This document shows, piece after piece, positions 1-12,099 of a stretch of DNA of 64,000 nucleotides. Numbering within the stretch: position 1 is the first letter of the stretch; each line of letters begins with the position of its first letter. The translations under genes and the position numbers were made by a program. This DNA is from Adineta ricciae (Eukaryota; Rotifera; Eurotatoria; Adinetida; Adinetidae), in contig CAJNOJ010000322.1 in assembly GCA_905250025.1 (NCBI GenBank), positions 44,394 through 108,393 of the forward strand, in the 5' to 3' direction. The notes beneath the pieces are model-generated. The model was not told where the DNA came from. It made no database searches and saw nothing but the letters and a program-made list of their open reading frames with translations.

Positions 1-326
1 AACAGAAGTCGATAATAACAACATTGTCAATATACAATTGCATACGTGTTCGTAAAATTGTGGTATCGTTGGCATGTGCTGTTGTGAGTATGCTTTCGTT
101 ATATCATTATGCGTGTCGAGTTTTCTCGGTGATATAGGTGCATCAGGATGAGTTACATCACGTTCTTGTTTTAGATATTTTGTAAATAAGTCCAGTTCTG
201 AAATGAAGATGGCACGAAGGAGATGTTTCGATCAACGAAGAAGAAGAAACTGAAATTACCATCTTCTGTTGTGACGGGCTGAGATTCTTTCAATTGCTTC
301 CTAAGATTTTCCAGAAGTTTATCCAT
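1..326 (-). CDS. Unrecognised protein, 5' part, cut by left window edge
   Basis: The start codon is at 324-326 on the minus strand. Exon 1 starts MDKLLENLRKQLKES and is followed by a 62-bp GT-AG intron at 198-259. The open frame then runs off the window edge (…LDLFTKYLKQERD…, later …HMPTIPQFYEHVCN…). About 87 residues are visible. The N terminus looks helical and charged; I recognise no domain. The sequence directly before the ATG ends in a pyrimidine tract plus CAG, like a splice acceptor, and the stop codon of the upstream SDR gene lies only 37 bp away. The gene is therefore probably downstream in a co-transcribed cluster. Function unknown. Confidence 0.6.
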
Positions 327-345
327 CTGGAATAGAAATAGAGCA
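327..345 (-). other. Candidate splice acceptor directly before the left-edge gene
   Basis: On the minus strand CTATTTCTATTCCAG abuts the ATG at 326, only 37 bp after the SDR stop. No cis-donor can lie in such a short gap, so a trans-splice (spliced leader) acceptor is the natural reading. Confidence 0.5.
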
Positions 346-362
346 TTTCTCTAGTTTAGATG

Positions 363-1481
363 CTAGAAAAATCGATAAAATAATTGCCGACTTATTTTCA
401 CCGCAACGAAACATGCAATTAAAAAGAGAAAAAAGATTAAATTGAAACAAACGATCACTAAATGACGACGTTCATGCAGCCATTGTTTGACTTCAGGCCA
501 CGATGCCCATAAAAGCCAACAGACAAAATGTGCGAAAGACAATGGTACTTTAGTCATTAACCATATGGTTAATTGATTCGCCCAACCGGGTGTACAAAAC
601 TGATCACCACGCAAGCAAGCATCGACAATTTGTTTCGCAACTTGTTCAGCGGTTAAACTGACAAATGGAAAACGAAACACGATAGATTCATCATGACGAT
701 CGAATTCAGTATTTAGCGTTGGTCCAGGTGTTGCCAATAGAAATGAAGTGTTTGAATTGTCATTCATTTGTTCAATCTCATACGAAAGAGCAGTTGTCAA
801 TTGAGTTAGATACGCTTTTGTCGACGCATATACAGCAGCACGTGGTGAAGACATGTAAGATATCTCGCTGGAAATATTAACAATACGTGATGGTCGGTCG
901 CGCATTTTAGGTAAATAATGACGAATGAGGTAGGTTGGAACGGAAACATGTAAAGCTATCATTTCTTCAAAAGCATTGATATTTGAACCTGTTTGAAGAA
1001 ATGGTCTTGTACAACCTCGACCGGCATTGTTAATTAGAATATCGATATTCACATTTTTCAATGAATCCACATGATTGACTAGTTTTTCTGCTGCATTCGA
1101 TTCTGTAAGATCGAGAACTATGACATGTACTTTGATTTTTCGATTCATTTGTTGAAACTCTTCAGCCAATGCATCCAACTTTCTCCGTGATCGCGCTACC
1201 ATAATTAAATTAAAGTCACGCTGAACAAGATATCGACAAATCTGAGCACCAATGCCATTCGAAGCACCTGTAACAAGTGCATACGACATCGAACTAGCAA
1301 CTGAAGGTAAACATCGACGTTGTTTCTTAGACGAGAAGAGATAACCGATAAACATAAAAAGAAGGTACACTACAATGTAGAACTTGCATAGCAGACCAAG
1401 ATAACCAGCAGGAAGACAATGGAGACCGACTAGAATAGTAATTGTTACGAACGGGACCGATGGCCATAGATATGAAGTCAT
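363..1481 (-). CDS. Membrane-associated short-chain dehydrogenase/reductase
   Basis: Single-exon protein of 372 aa if translation starts at the ATG at 1479-1481. That start is preferred over one eight codons upstream because a TTTCTAG acceptor-like site lies 2 nt before it. Classical SDR signatures are visible: TGASNGIG (about residues 71-78, NAD(P) binding), NNAG (151-154), the catalytic Ser in NISS and YASTK (218-222, catalytic Tyr/Lys). Hydrophobic segments lie before the Rossmann fold (about 12-48) and at the C terminus (about 341-361), so it is probably an ER-membrane oxidoreductase. The layout resembles 3-ketodihydrosphingosine reductases or 17-beta-HSD12-type 3-ketoacyl-CoA reductases, but the substrate cannot be read from sequence. 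No sign of damage. Confidence 0.9.
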   Translation of the reverse strand: MTSYLWPSVPFVTITILVGLHCLPAGYLGLLCKFYIVVYLLFMFIGYLFSSKKQRRCLPSVASSMSYALVTGASNGIGAQICRYLVQRDFNLIMVARSRRKLDALAEEFQQMNRKIKVHVIVLDLTESNAAEKLVNHVDSLKNVNIDILINNAGRGCTRPFLQTGSNINAFEEMIALHVSVPTYLIRHYLPKMRDRPSRIVNISSEISYMSSPRAAVYASTKAYLTQLTTALSYEIEQMNDNSNTSFLLATPGPTLNTEFDRHDESIVFRFPFVSLTAEQVAKQIVDACLRGDQFCTPGWANQLTIWLMTKVPLSFAHFVCWLLWASWPEVKQWLHERRHLVIVCFNLIFFLFLIACFVAVKISRQLFYRFF

Positions 1482-1483
1482 AT

Positions 1484-1498
1484 CTAGAAACGAAACCC
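1484..1498 (-). other. Candidate splice acceptor before the SDR gene
   Basis: GGTTTCGTTTCTAG ends 2 nt before the ATG at 1481. It supports that start and a trans-spliced 5' end. Confidence 0.45.
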
Positions 1499-1586
1499 TA
1501 ATCAATGTAAATTTCTCTCAATAATAAATTCATATTTATGTATAGATATTTTTTCAGTAAACAAAAATAAACAGGATAGAATCTGT

Positions 1587-4500
1587 TCAATGATATATAG
1601 TCAAGTTTGGATGACGACTGCGGAGGAATGTTAATGTAACACAATCAATATCCGTATTTCCAGTCAAATCAAGTACGAGTAAATTATTCTAAGGAAAAGA
1701 GTTGATGAAAAAATTACGAAATTAAGTTGTTGTTGTGCGTCTTTTACCATTGATTTTTGTTCGAATAATTTACGTATTCCATTCGACGTGAATTTATTCT
1801 GCGAGAGATTTAATATTTTCAATTGATCTAAACACAATTTCGCCAATTGATCAAATATACCATCCGTAAGATTATTCTCTAGACAATCGAAAAAAGAATA
1901 GACTTACAGAAATATGGAGATTCAAATCTGTTTACCCGATAGATTGATTGAATGGATAAACATGAAATTTTCAAAGACTTGTAATATACAAATTGTTTGC
2001 TGTAATCGCAAACTTAACCGTTGTAGTGATAATTCAAACTTGTCGAAAAATTGTTTTAATGCTGTTCGAATATTCGAGTAGGCAGCTGAAAGCACATACA
2101 ACGTTGAAGAAAAATAAATCCAATCGATACGATATCTTTACCCATTTTATTTTCTTTGCACAGTTGTTCATAAACAAGAACAGGATCTTTGTCCACATAT
2201 GTCGCTTTAATCTAAACGTAGATGAAATGAGATTCCCAATCTTGCCGATCGTAGAGCGTCACAGAGCAAGCGTAGACATTGTAATTATCATGTAAACGTT
2301 TGAGAACTTGATAACGAAGACTGGTTAACGTATCTGACGGAGACCTAAATGAAGATTTAATTAGAAAACAAAATTGATCACTTCAATGGAATAGTTTACA
2401 TTGGTATTCGAAGTTTTTTATCGTCTTGTGTTCGTTGAGCTGTATTTGCTAAGCATCGGATAATTCGTGTGGACAAATCATGTGAAATGGAAGGTGGAAG
2501 GACGACGGATGTTGTCGTGGCTGATGTGGCAATGGTGTTCGTCGATGATGTGGACGATGGACGACGGGATAGCGTAATTGATTTCGGCGTCATGACTTGT
2601 AGAACCGGAGAAAGTGATGGAGTTGGATGTGTAGCAGCAGGTGAGTCTTTTTTCATGGGTGAAAATAAATCCATATCATCGAAATTGATGAGATCGATGT
2701 TGTTTGTTGATGTTTGTAATGGAAGTGGAGGCGGTGGAACAACTTTTACTGGAGATTTTGTATCAGTTATCGTTCGTCTTCGTTTACTAGCCGGTGTGTG
2801 TGATGATGAGACGGATGGGGAACGTGATCGTTGAAGTCGCTGTTTGCGTGTTTTGGTATTTGTTGAATGTTCAACTTCGATCGGTTCACTATCAGCAACA
2901 ACCCAATTCTTCTCATTGTTGGTAGTTCGTTCATACTCAGCATCGGATACAAATGGAGTTAACTTCGATTTCTTTGGCTTTACTGGTGACTAAATGAACT
3001 CGTCACAAGATTTAATTGAAATAATTATCAAACATACTTGTTTGCTATTTGCTACATCATCATCCGTTCGAATTCCCCGTCGAATATTGTTCATAATACT
3101 CTTATATTGTGGTCGTTTATCCGCATGCTTTTCGACGACATCTTCAATACTATCATTACTATTCGAATTATGTTCGCCCGTTAAACTGTTTATGAAAAAC
3201 AAAAGAAAAAGATCAGTTGCAGTTCAATTCTTTCTCTTACGTGTCTTCTTCATCAGATTCATTTCCAAAATCACTACGAATAACACGCTGCGTGCAATAT
3301 GTTGGCTCATCCTCTAAATATTGAAAAAATGATTACAAATGGAAGAGAAATTCTACGAGTGAGTACTTCTCACTGAAACCAAAAGTAGTTCTTTCAATCG
3401 AGTAAATCTTCGTCGATCATCTGGCGTCATATTTTCATCATACAATGTCAAATAATCCACTGCTGTGTAACCCTACAACTTCAACGTCAGCACAGGCTTT
3501 TATTAGAAAATGCAAAATCTTACATTGTTAGTTCGAATGTTTGTTTTCGCACCATACGAAAGCAAAACTTCAATGATATCCAATCGTCCACTGTTACATG
3601 CATCAATCAGGGTAGTTATTCCATTATTTGCTTTTATGTTAATGTTAGCTTTACAATCTAATAGATATCGAACAATATCGACATGACCATGATTAGCTGC
3701 TTCATGCAATGGTGTCCATCCATGATTATCTTGAAGATTGATATCATCCTAAATTTATATTTATATTCTTTGAAAAATCTGATGGTAACTAATGATTCTT
3801 ACTCCCTCGGAAATGAATTGTTTGACTTTTCGTAGGCCATTCTTTTCTTTGCAAGCTAAATGTAAACGACTTTCACCATAGCAATTTCTCCATATTTTTC
3901 TTCTCTATCAAGAAAACAATATGGGTCACTCATAAACAAAATCACTATTTTACCTGTCGACCTTTGCCACGTAGCGTAGAATCTAATTCATTTTCATCCT
4001 CACCCCCATCATCATCTTCATTATCTGTTTCATCCGAGAGTGTTTCTAGAATTCTCTCATCATCATCGTCGTCGACATTTCCTTCGTCTTCATCTTCGTC
4101 ATTGTTCGATTGTAACGAATCCGTTATTTCACTGGTTGTTCGCTCCGCTCGTCGTAAAATTTCACTGTAATTTTCCTCCGTAATCGGCGGTTGAACGCTA
4201 CCGATAAATTCTTCCAACTCATCATCCAAATGAATACTCAGATCGCGTAGTTTCAAAGCAAAGACCAGCGCAACAGCCATTCTCTATATGTATCAAAGAA
4301 CGAATTCATAGAAGAAATTTTGATTTCTTCGTATTTACGATTAAACTTCGATCGTTGGTAGATCGAGCAAGAGTTAGCACTCGTCGAAATGTTGTGATTC
4401 GTACTTCAATGTCAACTTTTAATCGATATTCACATTTAATGATTTCACAAAGTGAATAACCTTGCTAAAACAAGAGAATATGGGTTTTTCTTGATTTCTC

Positions 4501-6196
4501 GTGAAACGATATCTCTACTTCGATATCAGCTCGAGAACCTAAACCAACTCGACAACTCATTTCTCGTCGAAAGTAATCAATGCTTGCTTGCCATTCTTGT
4601 AAATCTTGGCAAATACTTCCAAGTGATGAATATATATCAGCCATTTCAGTTTCATCGAGATTTATCTCTTGTGCATGTTTTAACTAAAGGAAATCGATTT
4701 GATTTTCAACAGGATTTCACTTGCCGGGGACTTTTTACTTGTTTCAAGTAATAGGTTTTACTTTTCTCATTGCGTTTCAAATGAGAAAATACATCCGCAC
4801 ATTTCTCGGCCAGTTTCATCTTATTCCGAAGATTCGTCTCTTGCTCATATCGATCTTCCAATCCAGTCAGAATTCGTTGCACTATAATCAAAATCATCCT
4901 GTATTTTTCTCTCCTTGCACTTGAAATCAGATAAGATTTACCATCAGCTAGATCTCGTCTAGCTTTGTCTTTGATTGGATCATTTTTTCGGTATCGATAG
5001 ATTTTTAACAGATAACTTTTTGCACCTTGATAATCATCGAAGAGTAAAAGTGCCTAGACACACATCGATCAAGATGTCCTGAAAAGGTTGTCCGTCATGA
5101 ACTTCATTACCTGAGCAATGTCATGCAAACAAGAAAGGTATTCTGTCGTATTCTTTGCTAATTGAGCGTATCGAACAGCTTGTTCCATAGTTGTAATAAT
5201 TTCTTTCTTATATTGTAAGAAATTTGGTACACTAAGGTAAAATGTTGAGACCGATGAATGAAGACGCGCTAATTCTTCATGTAATTGATGTTTTCTGAAA
5301 ACAAACACATAGAGGAACGTTTGAAGCAGAATATTCAGATACTTACTTGGCAAGTTCAATAGCATTTTTAATGTATTGACTCAATGCTTTGAGACTTGAG
5401 CCGGATTTATCACCGGTTGTATACTTTTCACTCATGGCATTGGCTAAAATAAAGTTTTAGCGAATGGAAAATGAATTCTACTGTTTTTACCAACGTTGAT
5501 ATAAGCTCGTACGCGTTTCAGCGCTAAATCCTGTTGTCGTTTTTCTAAATCCTTGATTTTCATGCCCTGTTTCTTTTTCATATCGATATTTAATTGATAA
5601 TCCAATTTTTCAATCATCAATAAACTATTTTTCGCTGCATCTAAGCTTTTCTTACATATTTCACGTGGAAATTGATCACGTTCAGAATCATGTAAGACAT
5701 CATCTTGTAAATAACTTAACCAAACCCAATAGGTATGTGCTAAGCATGTATAAGCTTGTTCGGTTCGTTCGTCATCTGCATATTCACGTGCTGCAGAAAG
5801 GAAATTCAAATGATGTTTTTCACTTTTCTTAAATTCATTTTTCGCAAAATAACATTCGCCAATGAATCGATGATAATAGAGAATATCTTCGCGTAGATCC
5901 GCTGATTGAGCTTCGCGTAATGCGAGAGTAAAATATTTAATTGCTTCATCGTATTTTCCTTGAAAAGATACGAGATGAAATTTGGAATTGAAAAAAAAAG
6001 AAATAAAGATATTTACCAAGAGATCGACATGCTTCAGCTGTTTCATGATAAATATCGATTTTCTCCTTGGGATTTCTCCCGCCAGCATGACGAATTCGTT
6101 CAGCTTCTTTGAAGAGTTCTGCAATAATGAAAAAGACACTTTGATCGAGATGATAGTAGACTATTGTATATTACTTTGAAGTCTTTTCTCATCCAT
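1587..6196 (-). CDS. TONSL: Tonsoku-like protein (TONSL), multi-exon
   Basis: Spliced minus-strand gene with many introns of about 50-65 bp. Reading N to C: an all-helical TPR region (6.2-4.3 kb) including GKYDEAIKYFTLALREAQ; an acidic stretch (about 4.1 kb); three ankyrin repeats (3.9-3.4 kb, e.g. GWTPLHEAANHGHVDIVRYL); a Ser/Pro-rich linker (3.0-2.4 kb); and C-terminal leucine-rich repeats (1.9-1.6 kb, LKILNLSQNKFTSNG, LLVLDLTGNTDID). TPR, acidic, ANK and LRR in this order is the hallmark of TONSL, which with MMS22L binds new histone H4 and supports homologous recombination at stalled forks. The LRR part looks shorter than in vertebrates. The exon near 2.2-2.3 kb contains an in-frame TAG unless a 66-bp intron with a weak donor is removed. 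Start: first in-frame ATG of exon 1 (MDEKRLQ). Confidence 0.87.
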
Positions 6197-6212
6197 TCGA
6201 CTGTGTATTCAT
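6189..6212 (-). promoter_or_regulatory. Short upstream ORF overlapping the TONSL start
   Basis: The first ATG after the acceptor-like TTTTGTAG (6213-6220) opens an 8-codon frame (7 residues plus TGA). It overlaps the TONSL ATG (6194-6196) in another frame. If the mRNA 5' end is at this acceptor, ribosomes meet this ATG first, so it could lower TONSL translation. Seen directly; the effect is inferred. Confidence 0.4.
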
Positions 6213-6289
6213 CTACAAAACGTGAAAAAATGCGAAACTGGCCTAGTTTACTATTTGTTTCTAACAAAAATCGAATTTCCTATCGATAT

Positions 6290-6822
6290 TCATAATTGAA
6301 TTCGTTGTTTTAAATCATCGATAAGAGTTTTATAACTCGATAATAAATCTAAGATGTCCGATAAAGTCTTCTGATTATCTTTTCCCGTCATCATTTTCGA
6401 TTGATCAGTATTCACATTAGATGACATCTGATGATCGATCGTCTCTTGAAAAATGGTCCTGAATTAGATGAAAAGAAAGCCGAACGACTAGATAAATAAC
6501 CTTGAACTGTACATCTCGATTACCATTGACGACCATCATAAACTTCGCGTGTTAACCGTACATCACCACATAATGGTACATCGAGTTTCTCTGTTTGTTC
6601 AATTTGTTTTTCGTTCGATTCATTAGTTAAATAATTATCAACATTAACATTATCATTATCATTCGTTGGAAGATCAATTAAGAAAAAATGTCGTTCACAT
6701 AGACCATTTGTATACATTGCTGGATGATTCAATGGTAATGAACGGTGACATGTTACCTTGCAGCAATGATGAAGTTTCCTTTCTTTATGTAATGAATGTT
6801 TCTTTCGACGTAATTGTGTCAT
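6290..6822 (-). CDS. Unrecognised small protein with a Cys/His cluster
   Basis: Two exons with a 65-bp intron at 6459-6523 give a protein of about 155 residues. The N terminus is very basic (MTQLRRKKHSLHKERK) and is followed by a possible zinc site: HCCKVTC, then NGLCERHFF about 20 residues later. The middle is Asn/Asp-rich. The C terminus (SDILDLLSSYKTLIDDL) is probably a coiled coil. The C-x3-C … C-x2-H arrangement weakly recalls the C3H-type zinc fingers of chromatin proteins such as KANSL2 or INO80D, but this is not strong enough for a name. The stop is 94 bp upstream of the TONSL start on the same strand, which suggests a shared transcript. Confidence 0.65.
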
Positions 6823-7293
6823 CTTGATGTGTTAGAAATCAATCTATACGTATAGATTTTGTATAGCAAGATCGTAATCGATGTGCTAAACAAAAGAATT
6901 TGTCATTTGTTCGTTCGCTCGATTTCAATTGGTTCAATATATAAACGAACAAAACTATTGTGTGAGATTGTAGAGGGTGTGGAGAAGAAAAGAGAAAACT
7001 CATTGAGAGAGAGAAATGTGTTTTTTTTTATTGGGTTGAGAGTTATGTATATTTTTTTGTAAAATTGCTTGTTTTTCAGTTGGTTCAATTGAAATAAATA
7101 CATTGAATAACTATTCAGATGTTAAGTTACTGAGTTTGTTATGAAAATAAAAGTAAATGAAAACAACAAGCGTGATAATAAGTTGAGAAAAAAAAACAGC
7201 AAAGAACGTGCATAACAATTTCTTTTTTTGTATTTTTCCGAAGTAGTAAGCGTTTTATTTATTCTAAAAGAAAAGTGAGCAGAAAAAGGCGCT
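6823..7293. other. Intergenic stretch, no gene seen
   Basis: AT-rich, with homopolymer T and A runs. It lies upstream of the Cys/His gene and downstream of the Ser/Gly-rich gene (both minus strand). It presumably holds the 3' UTR of the latter and promoter sequence of the former. No convincing ORF or RNA gene. Confidence 0.5.
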
Positions 7294-9100
7294 CTATTGA
7301 GTGAATGTTTGTTGAGAGGAGTACGATTCGTAGCTACTGCTACCACCACCAGCAATACCATTGCTTGCATCAGCAAGACCAAGGCTGCCGAATTGAGTAT
7401 CGAGACCTCCAGTAAATTCATTGGCACCAACAGCACCGCCGCTAGTGCTAAAAGTCGATGAGGATTCGTAGCTGCTAGATGCAAAGCCGCCACCGCCAGC
7501 AGCAGCAGCATTACCATTGATGACATCAAAGCCAGCAGCACCACCGACTGCTGAGAGACCATTAAGTGAGGATGAATTGAGGTCAAAACCAGTACCACTT
7601 GATTGAAAACTTTCGAAGTTCGAGGATTCAAACGAGGTTGCTGAATGAACTGGAGGTGACTGCGAATATTCCAGTGAAATGATACCCTCTTGCATGAAAG
7701 CTATAGTGTTTACTTACGATATCTTCCACAACACCAGCTTGTCGAGCATGTGAAATCAGAGTTTGAGCGTCTTCTAATTGAGCACCATATCGTGCCACAT
7801 ATTCAGCAGGATTAGCACGCTGTACACCCAAGTTTTGAAAGCGACGGACAACTTGAGCCTTGGGTGGTTCATAACTATACACAAATAGCAATTAGCACAA
7901 GTGTCAGTCAATTACTTAAGGTTCTATTTATACTAAATAATAATGTTACGTGGCTTTTGTACAACTGGAGGTGGAGCACGTTGAACGATGACTTGGCGTT
8001 TTTGTGTTAGTCGATACGGTAGCCAACGTTCAACGATGACATCACGTGGTCTAGGTGGAACAGGAGGAAGACGTTCAATAATGACTGAACGGGGTGGAAC
8101 AGGTAAAGCTGGGAGCATTTTTGTAATGACTAAAAGGCAACAATAACGAATCTGTTTCTCTTTTGTAAACGATTTGTTTGATCGTACCTTGTGTGCCGAC
8201 TGCTGCTGGAACTTTGGGAGGAGCTTCACGAATTACAATAGGTGGCAATGTTGGAGGAGGAGGTGGACGTTGACCTATTCAAGAAGACTATTACTCGTGT
8301 GTATGAAAACAGATCTTTTACGTACGAATGTAAAGAGGAGGAGGTGGAGGGGGTTGAGGAGGACGGACTTCTTTGATAATGAGAGGCTAGAATATATTAA
8401 ATTCAATTGTAATGACAATTTGCTGACAAGATTTTCTTTAGGATATACATACGCCTGGCGTTGGAATGGGTGGAGGTTGTAGAAATTTAACAATCACTCG
8501 TTGGGTATAGGTTTGTTGACCACCTGGGGCTGGTCGTCGAATGATTTCAGGATTGGGATCTTTGAAGAGACCCTGCGCATCAGTTGCGTAGGTTGTGAGT
8601 GCGAACGAACGTTGTTCGAAATTATTTGAACCAAAACCGGCTTCACTGGTCGACGAAGTTGCTAGTTGACCTTGTTGGGCGAAGCCAGTATCTAAACCAT
8701 TGACACTTGAAGCACTACCAGCGCCAACACCGCTAAAACTTGAAGATGACGATGAATAAAATCCATTACTAGCGCCATTAGCAACATCGCCATTTAAAAG
8801 TGCTTCACCAGCACCCGCTCCATAATTGGACGATGAAGAGGATGACTGAAAACTTGAGTAACCTTCTTGGGCTCCACCACCGTTCACAGCAACACCAAAG
8901 TCGTCTTAAAAAAAGCAAACCAAACCATTTTCACATTCAAATCTCCTGACAAATTCGTAAATATTCCGTTCGAAACTACGTTTAGCAGTAAGTTTTTCTT
9001 CTTTCCTTTTCATTAACTCGCAGATGAACTTACTTCCGTTTATTCCATTTACACCAGAACTACTTTGATAGAACGATGATGACGATTCTTCGTAGGACAT
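7294..9100 (-). CDS. Ser/Gly/Ala low-complexity protein with central proline-rich ERLPP-type repeats
   Basis: Multi-exon minus-strand gene. Exon 1 (MSYEESSSSFYQSSSG) joins through an intron that starts GTAAGT to a long Ser/Gly/Ala-rich exon. Four short exons follow that carry Pro-rich repeats around a core of the type VIIERLPPVPPRP, DVIVERWLPY and VIVQRAPPP. A compact, non-repetitive segment comes next (RRFQNLGVQRANPAEYVARY). The last exon is again Ser/Gly-rich with YESYSS-type repeats, ending TFTQ-stop at 7294. The repeats are short valine/isoleucine-proline strands reminiscent of cytoskeletal or structural proteins of the alveolin/articulin type, but homology is not shown. No signal peptide is seen, so it is probably intracellular or cortical. 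Introns are small and in standard form, and all exons stay open. Function unknown. Confidence 0.75.
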
Positions 9101-12099
9101 GTTTCAAATGAATAATATGTCGCTTAAACAGTAAGAATCTGAAGATAATAAGTAGATGAAAGCAAGCAAGATCAACAAAGTTGATTTCTATGCGTTAACT
9201 TGATGATTGTTTTCTAGGAGGCTCTCTATGTATCTATTAAAAAAAACTGTACAATATAGATAATGCAAATCACTTTATATGTAATGGGGGGGAATGAGCT
9301 GTTAGTGTCTCTGTTTTTTTCATATATGGTGTTTAGTCGGGTGTGGAATTTTCTTTCTCTTCTTTTTTTTCTTCTTGTCGTCAATACTTTTCGTTGACAT
9401 CGTCTTGTATCGGTATGCACGGTTTTACGTTTGATACGCAAGTAAAGACAAAAATTACACACTCGTACTACAACTGATTGTGATCGAAGGTCGAATGCTC
9501 CTATATACGACTGAGGTATATGCGCATCACTTGCATATTTATTCATTCAGTCATTCATCTATTATTTCATTTGATCATCCATCATGTTTACGGGTGTGTA
9601 AGTCAAAGTCATCAGAGAACAGGAAAAATATTTACCTTGAAACGATGTTTATTTTCATTTCGACTTGCGAGTAAATCTTTCTAATATGATCTAATCATAT
9701 TGTATATAGCAAACATTTACCCTCAAAGGCTCATTTGTAATTGTTGATGGTTGATATAACTAACGATAGAGTGCAAACGAAGGTGTTCAGCTATCAGTCA
9801 TCTAGATGATGGCAATTTATCTTGTCATGGCCATATTGATATTATACAGGGACAGTAGTTTTAAAAGCAAACGTTTGATGCAAAAAAGATGCATCCATAT
9901 GGACACATATCTATTGTCTTTCATTGTTCTCTCCATTTTTTTTTCTATCAGGTTAAACAAAGAACAGGTGATTGAATGAAGACGCAGACAAGGACAGATG
10001 TATCATGCAGTTGATTTATCTGCAATACAGCACAAATGTTCATTTTCTTTTCTTTCTTTACAATTATACACCTTCCTGACATAATAGTCAATGAGATATT
10101 TATTAAAAGAAGAATGCTGTAGTTGTAATTATACAGGTGTCGTTTTTTTCTTTTACTTGACGTGGCATTTTGATGATCAATTATATAGAAACCAAGACAC
10201 AATGCTCGTGAAAAGTAGAGTTTCATGAATTCAATAAATGGAAAAACACGATTTGGCTCAGTAGAAGATTAAAGTTAATTTTTCTTGCTTTTAATGTGAA
10301 TATTTCGATCATTGACGTGTGTTTACGCATAATTTTCATAGAAAATATATGAAGGTTGGAAGAAAAACGTCTTATCAATAACAAATAATGTCTCAACAAA
10401 GCGTAAAATCGTTGTCTAATGACTTGTAATATAAAAATATCAAAGAAAAATTGTTCCGACGGACAAATATTAATTTTTTCTCCAAAGTTATTATTGAAAA
10501 CCTTCTCCTATCAAAATACATATATCGAAATGCCCTGTGATGATGTTTTGCCTGTTCTAATTATATATCCAACGCCAAAACTGAAAATGCTCAAGTAATT
10601 AAAACATTTTTTGAAGGTTATCGTCTTGACTCGTGTGTGCGGTTGTTTTGTTTTGTTTTGCATTATCGAACCTGTCTTTATACATTGAGGATGACTATCA
10701 ACACTGAGCGAGAGATAATCATCAACAAGCGAACGACTAAATACATGCTGTATGATGGATGACGATTATTCGATGCTTGGCCGAATCGTTAAAGTTAATC
10801 GAAAACACAAAATATCATAACAAAACTTTTTTTAGATACATAGTTTTGTTTACATCGATTAAATAAACTATTATTTTCATTAGCCCAATCATTAAGCAAT
10901 AGAGTCACTTTTTTTATTGATGTATTAAACAAATCTATGGTGTGAGAAGCAATAAACATGACACGATTTCGTTTATTTTCGCGAATTCGTCGGAAACCTT
11001 GATGATTCAGTAGAAAAAAAGCTATTTACTTGATTATTACCTATCGTTCTATCAGATAAAACTATTACAGCAGTTTTTTGACGTAGATTAACATCAATTA
11101 GACATCATCGCTAATTAATCAGCGTGTGTGCGTCAGTCAACACGCAGTAATTAGCTGTGCTGGTATCAAAAATCATTTTTCGAACCAACGTTTCTTTTTA
11201 CACATATATCCACTGATGAAATGTGTTACTTTTTCAATGTACATAATCACAATCGATCAAAAAAAGAACATGTACCTTGACGACTAAAATATCATACGAC
11301 TAAAACAGTAAATAACATTTAAGAAAACAAAATATCAGTTAATGATCATTAACAAGTTCGACGAACATGAGATCATCATAGTTAGTAAATGAGGTTGTTG
11401 ACGATTAACAGAAAATGATTTTCTCTTTCTTCTGTCTACATTATCTTGGAATGTTAGTTGCATTTTGGTCGGTAGACATAGGTGATTGATTGTTGTATTT
11501 TTCTTTGCTGTTCAGGCATGATGAAAAACAAGTACGATGTGTATCTATCTTTTGCGATGATTTGATTCTTTCGTATGCTATCTGATGAATAATCAACGAC
11601 AATTGAAGTTCAATTAAACACAATCACAAGAATTGAGATCGAATGATATTCAAACGTCATGATTTATACATCAATTAGACGATACGAAATGCTAGACAGA
11701 TATGTAAATACAAAATGTTTTCTTATTGACAAATCTAAATCTCAAGCGAAGTTAGTCTGTCCTTTTATCTGAAAGAAAAAACGTTGTGTGAAGTCATCTG
11801 AAGTGTCGCTTCGGGGAAATTACTCATTTTGAATTAGTACCATCGGAACGATCTCGATGACTTTCAATAGCAGACAAAAATATGATTGTTGATCTTTTAT
11901 GGTAATCAATCAAGCATATCTTGAGTGCATATCCAGTTAGATATCAATTTCAAGTACGTTGGGTGATTCATCCGTTATTCATTCTCAATCAAGGAGATTA
12001 GTACAATCATTGATTGATCAGAGCGTAGTTGGTTTGTCGTATTTCTAATGTATTTTATCAAAAAAATAATATTTATGACATGAGATATGATTTGTTTAG
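9101..12099. other. 3 kb gene-free region
   Basis: Many short AT-rich frames but none with spliced continuity or recognisable protein features. It separates two minus-strand genes, so it should include the promoter of the Ser/Gly-rich gene and the 3' flank of the dynamin-like gene. The one clear structure is the quasi-palindrome at 11110-11155. In an otherwise compact 24 kb, a gap of this size could hold cis-regulatory DNA or an unrecognised non-coding gene. Confidence 0.5.
11110..11155. repeat. Quasi-palindrome with TAATTA arms
   Basis: The left arm starts GCTAATTA and carries GCGTGT; the right arm has ACACGC and ends TAATTAGC. The two arms pair with a 12-nt loop and a 2-nt offset. The outer 8 bp and inner 6 bp are perfect inverted repeats. 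It could form a hairpin or act as a paired homeodomain-type (TAATTA) site. Function inferred only. Confidence 0.55.

Noticed and set aside
7122..7631. Alternative frame in the last exon of the Ser/Gly-rich gene
   Set aside because: Leu/Val/Ala-rich shadow frame of a low-complexity exon; the Ser/Gly frame agrees with the upstream exons.
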